From Flavobacteriaceae bacterium (GTDB taxonomy: Bacteria > Bacteroidota > Bacteroidia > Flavobacteriales > Flavobacteriaceae): a DNA stretch of 36,613 nucleotides. Of the stretch, positions 34,281 through 36,613 are shown in pieces. Each line of letters begins with the position of its first letter. Position 1 is the first letter of the stretch. The DNA lies in NCBI GenBank assembly GCA_016780245.1, contig JADHME010000007.1, forward strand, positions 1 to 36,613. Reading direction: 5' to 3'. A model generated the notes under the pieces. It was not told where the DNA came from. It did not search any database and saw only the letters and a program-made list of their open reading frames with translations. The translations under genes were made by a program, and so were the position numbers.

Positions 34281-35656
34281 TAAGAAATAATATCAAATGT
34301 GTTAGTATTAACCCAGTCTCCTCTTGTAAAATCAGGAAAAGATTGAGGCTCACCATCATTATTAACAGAGTTTGAAGTTAGTTCAATTAATGAGCTCCAA
34401 GCACACCCTTCATATACGTTTTGATCCAGAGGTAGTCCATTTTTAAGACAATCAACAATTCTATACATCATTATACCATCCATTCCCCCGTGACCTGTAT
34501 TTTTTGTTTGATTATTTAATCTTTTATATAAAGGATGATCATATTTTTCATATAGTCGATCTATTCCTTCACCTTTAACCCATTCTTTTGAATCTTTGGT
34601 ATAGTTTTCAAATCCTTTATCAAATGCAGCTCTAGTTGGCCCACCTGCTAATATACCCTTGGTTCCCTGAATTAAATTTAGCCTTGTATAAGGTCTTGGA
34701 CTTGTCTCATCCCATTGAACCATTATTGTTCTTCCGAGGTAAGTTTTAATAATTGAAGTATTTATATCACCATTTTGATAATTTAGATTATTCCATTTAT
34801 GATTTGATGGAAAATTTTCTTTACCAAACTTTTTTCTACCCATAGCAGGTGAAGAGAAAGAAACTAATGTTTTAAATGTGTCCTCAGATCTTAATAAATT
34901 CATATACTGTGATACTGGTCCAAGTCCATGAGTAGGATACAAATTACCTCTTCTTTTCTCATACTCTAGAGTTCTCCAGGATCCTGTCCCTCTTGTTTCT
35001 TCATTCATTTGAAATCTTAAATCATGAATGTAGGCAGCCTCACCATGAAGAAGATCTCCTAATTGTCCATTTCTAATTAAATTCAAAAACATCAACTCTT
35101 CTCTTCCATAGTTAACATTTTCCATCATCATACAATGCTTTTTATACTTTTCAGAAGTATCAACAATATCCCATAATTCTTTTGTTGTCATTGCAAGTGG
35201 TACTTCAACGAAAGCATGTGCTCCATTTTTCATAGTTTCAACAGCCATCTCACCATGACTATTCCAATCAGTAGAAATGAATACTATATCAGGCATTACT
35301 TCACTTAGCATTTTTTTCCACTTTTTATCATCTCCCCAATAAGTTTTAATTGAATCTGTTGAGATGTTCATGTTTTCTAAAATCTTATTTGATTTTAAAA
35401 TATTTTCTTCATATAGATCCGATATACCTACTACTTCAGTCCCCGGAAGAGAAGCAAAAAGCTTAAGATGACCTTTACCCCTATATCCTACTCCAAGGAA
35501 TGCAGCTTTTATTTTATTTAATTTAGGAGCACTAAAATCACCCATATACATTTGTTCATTTTTTCTTGAATCAGTTGATGAAAAAACATAGGATGATGCA
35601 AAAGCTGCAGTTAGAGATGTTGTTTTAATAAAATTTCTACGATCAAATTTTGACAT
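34280..35656 (-). CDS. Gfo/Idh/MocA-type protein, GH109-like (alpha-N-acetylgalactosaminidase family)
   Basis: This 458-residue protein begins with a twin-arginine signal (FDRRNFIKTTSLTAAFASS), so it is likely exported folded with its NAD(H). The Rossmann motif is AFLGVGYRGKGH. The segments MENVNYGREELMFLNLIRNG, EAAYIHDLRFQ, and RRGNLYPTHGLGPVSQYM resemble GH109 enzymes, which hydrolyse alpha-GalNAc through a transient oxidation at C3 of the sugar. The Tyr and His of AYIHDLR and the His of YPTHGLGP are candidate catalytic residues. Other Gfo/Idh/MocA oxidoreductases share the fold, so substrate is inferred. It heads the operon with the kinase and nucleotidyltransferase genes. Confidence 0.82.
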   Translation of the reverse strand: MSKFDRRNFIKTTSLTAAFASSYVFSSTDSRKNEQMYMGDFSAPKLNKIKAAFLGVGYRGKGHLKLFASLPGTEVVGISDLYEENILKSNKILENMNISTDSIKTYWGDDKKWKKMLSEVMPDIVFISTDWNSHGEMAVETMKNGAHAFVEVPLAMTTKELWDIVDTSEKYKKHCMMMENVNYGREELMFLNLIRNGQLGDLLHGEAAYIHDLRFQMNEETRGTGSWRTLEYEKRRGNLYPTHGLGPVSQYMNLLRSEDTFKTLVSFSSPAMGRKKFGKENFPSNHKWNNLNYQNGDINTSIIKTYLGRTIMVQWDETSPRPYTRLNLIQGTKGILAGGPTRAAFDKGFENYTKDSKEWVKGEGIDRLYEKYDHPLYKRLNNQTKNTGHGGMDGIMMYRIVDCLKNGLPLDQNVYEGCAWSSLIELTSNSVNNDGEPQSFPDFTRGDWVNTNTFDIIS

Positions 35657-35660
35657 ATAT

Positions 35661-35668
35661 CAAATTTA
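35661..35668 (-). promoter_or_regulatory. -7 promoter element before the GH109-like gene
   Basis: On the minus strand this reads TAAATTTG (TAnnTTTG) only 4 nt before the ATG at 35656, which would put the transcription start at the start codon itself (leaderless mRNA). It lies in the 57-nt gap shared with the divergent dioxygenase gene. Confidence 0.45.
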
Positions 35669-35713
35669 AAGAAATTCATTTTGTTTTTTTTAAATTAGTA
35701 AAAAACTATTAAT

Positions 35714-36613
35714 ATGAGTATGATTCCTAAAAATGATCACAAAGAGATTCCAGGAAACCCATCAACAGCTAAAAGTTCTATTAAAAAGCTGAGGACTGAA
35801 GCTACTGAAGATTCTCTAAGAGTACTATCGATTGAAGATTGGAAATTTTGGAGAGATAATGGATATATAGTTATAAAAAATGCTGTGCCCAGAGAACAAG
35901 CCATAGAAACTGCTCAATTTATTTGGGAATTTGATGACAAGGACCCTAATGACCCTTCAACATGGTATGCTGACGCTAGGGCAGAAATGCAAATGAAAGA
36001 ACTTGCTGGAACTGGAATGGTTGAAGTATATAATAATCAATACCTATGGAACAACAGACAATACCAAAAGGTATATGATGCATTTGTTGATATATGGGGG
36101 ACAGAAAAACTATGGGTAACTATTGATAGGGCTAATCTTAATTTTCCAATAAGGCCAGGATTTGAATATAAAGGATTTATACATTGGGATTATGACCCTG
36201 ATACAAAACCCCAAAATGTTCAAGGCGTTTTAGCATTGTCAGATCAAACTGATCAAAATATGGGAGGATTTCAATGTATTCCTTGGTTGTATAAAAACTA
36301 TGAAACTTGGAAACTTTCTCAGCCAGAGTCTAGAGATAAATTTAAACCAGATATTAAAGGGCTTGAAGATAAACTTGTTAAGGTATCTCTTGAAGCAGGT
36401 GATCTATTAATTTTTAATAGCACACAACCTCATGGAATTAGGCCTAATAATTCAAAAGATAAAGTCAGAATTGCTCAATATATTTCAATGATGCCTGCTC
36501 AAGAAGATGATGATGCTCTTGTTCAATGGAGGGTTAATTCATGGAAGAATAGAATTGCACCTGAGGGCTATGCCTTTCCTGGCGATCCAAGAAATTGGGA
36601 ACAAAAAAAGTAT
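35714..36613 (+). CDS. Phytanoyl-CoA dioxygenase (PhyH) family protein, 3' end outside window
   Basis: The frame is open for 300 codons from ATG 35714 to the window edge. The jelly-roll iron site is visible: HWDYD supplies the His and Asp, and QPHGIRPN supplies the second His plus the Arg that binds 2-oxoglutarate. Between them lie VQGVLALSDQ and MGGFQCIPW, typical of the family. PhyH enzymes are Fe(II)/2-oxoglutarate oxygenases of diverse small molecules, and the substrate here is unknown. There is no signal peptide. A second ATG two codons later is possible. It is divergent from the GH109-like gene, separated by 57 nt, and may share regulation with it. Confidence 0.85.
   Translation, partial: MSMIPKNDHKEIPGNPSTAKSSIKKLRTEATEDSLRVLSIEDWKFWRDNGYIVIKNAVPREQAIETAQFIWEFDDKDPNDPSTWYADARAEMQMKELAGTGMVEVYNNQYLWNNRQYQKVYDAFVDIWGTEKLWVTIDRANLNFPIRPGFEYKGFIHWDYDPDTKPQNVQGVLALSDQTDQNMGGFQCIPWLYKNYETWKLSQPESRDKFKPDIKGLEDKLVKVSLEAGDLLIFNSTQPHGIRPNNSKDKVRIAQYISMMPAQEDDDALVQWRVNSWKNRIAPEGYAFPGDPRNWEQKKY

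Noticed and set aside
1-36613. Prophage, insertion sequence, CRISPR array, toxin-antitoxin or restriction system
   Set aside because: No transposase, integrase, direct-repeat array or recognisable defence gene was found on either strand.

Overview
The window looks like a piece of a small, AT-rich chromosome from a marine member of the Flavobacteriia (Bacteroidota). Several features point there: a SecA of about 1,120 residues with no C-terminal zinc motif, a DUF2795 protein beside it, a DnaJ with only two CxxCxGxG repeats, a short GSII-type glutamine synthetase, the order purM-prfA-pyrF, and promoter elements of the form TAnnTTTG close to start codons in place of Shine-Dalgarno sites. Most of it is ordinary core genome, densely packed with many 1-17 nt overlaps. 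I see no CRISPR array, insertion sequence, prophage or origin.

Layout. On the + strand, 1-11421 carries the end of lnt, a DUF2795 gene, secA, gltBD and a glycosyltransferase. On the - strand, 11389-18537 reads (in transcription order) an SDR epimerase, then grpE, dnaJ, an NtrC-like regulator, an exported M28 peptidase, a MATE transporter and a PAP2 phosphatase. From 18566 to 22214 are ilvE (+), a MazG-type pyrophosphohydrolase (-), and a small membrane protein, crcB and an exported amidohydrolase (+). The - strand from 26068 to 22211 is purM, prfA, pyrF and an alpha/beta hydrolase. GSII glutamine synthetase (+) follows, convergent with a Na+/Ca2+ exchanger gene that lies directly behind a tRNA-Arg(ACG) gene (-).

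The accessory part starts near 28430. A gene-poor stretch (28427-28892) holds a tiny Cys-rich reading frame, inverted repeats and a probable structured RNA with its own promoter and terminator-like hairpin, then a lipoprotein gene. The - strand from 32320 to 29320 is msrA, a broken DUF6174 lipoprotein gene, two unrecognised genes, a second broken lipoprotein gene and a pirin. Neither broken gene shows up as an intact frame: each is complete from its lipoprotein signal onward except for a single in-frame TAA. The window ends with a tightly coupled trio on the - strand (GH109-like oxidoreductase/glycosidase, galactokinase-like GHMP kinase, nucleotidyltransferase) and a divergent phytanoyl-CoA dioxygenase cut by the edge.

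How the genes work together. GltBD and GSII together form the GS-GOGAT route of ammonium assimilation. GrpE and DnaJ serve DnaK. Lnt and SecA serve the envelope. The GH109/kinase/nucleotidyltransferase trio suggests recovery of an amino sugar into a nucleotide sugar, which is inference. The most unusual observations are the paired nonsense-interrupted lipoproteins, the Cys-rich microORF with the RNA-like element beside it, a sigma-54-like promoter in front of a chaperone operon that itself encodes an NtrC-type AAA+ protein, and a tRNA-Arg with a compensated 19-56 tertiary pair.
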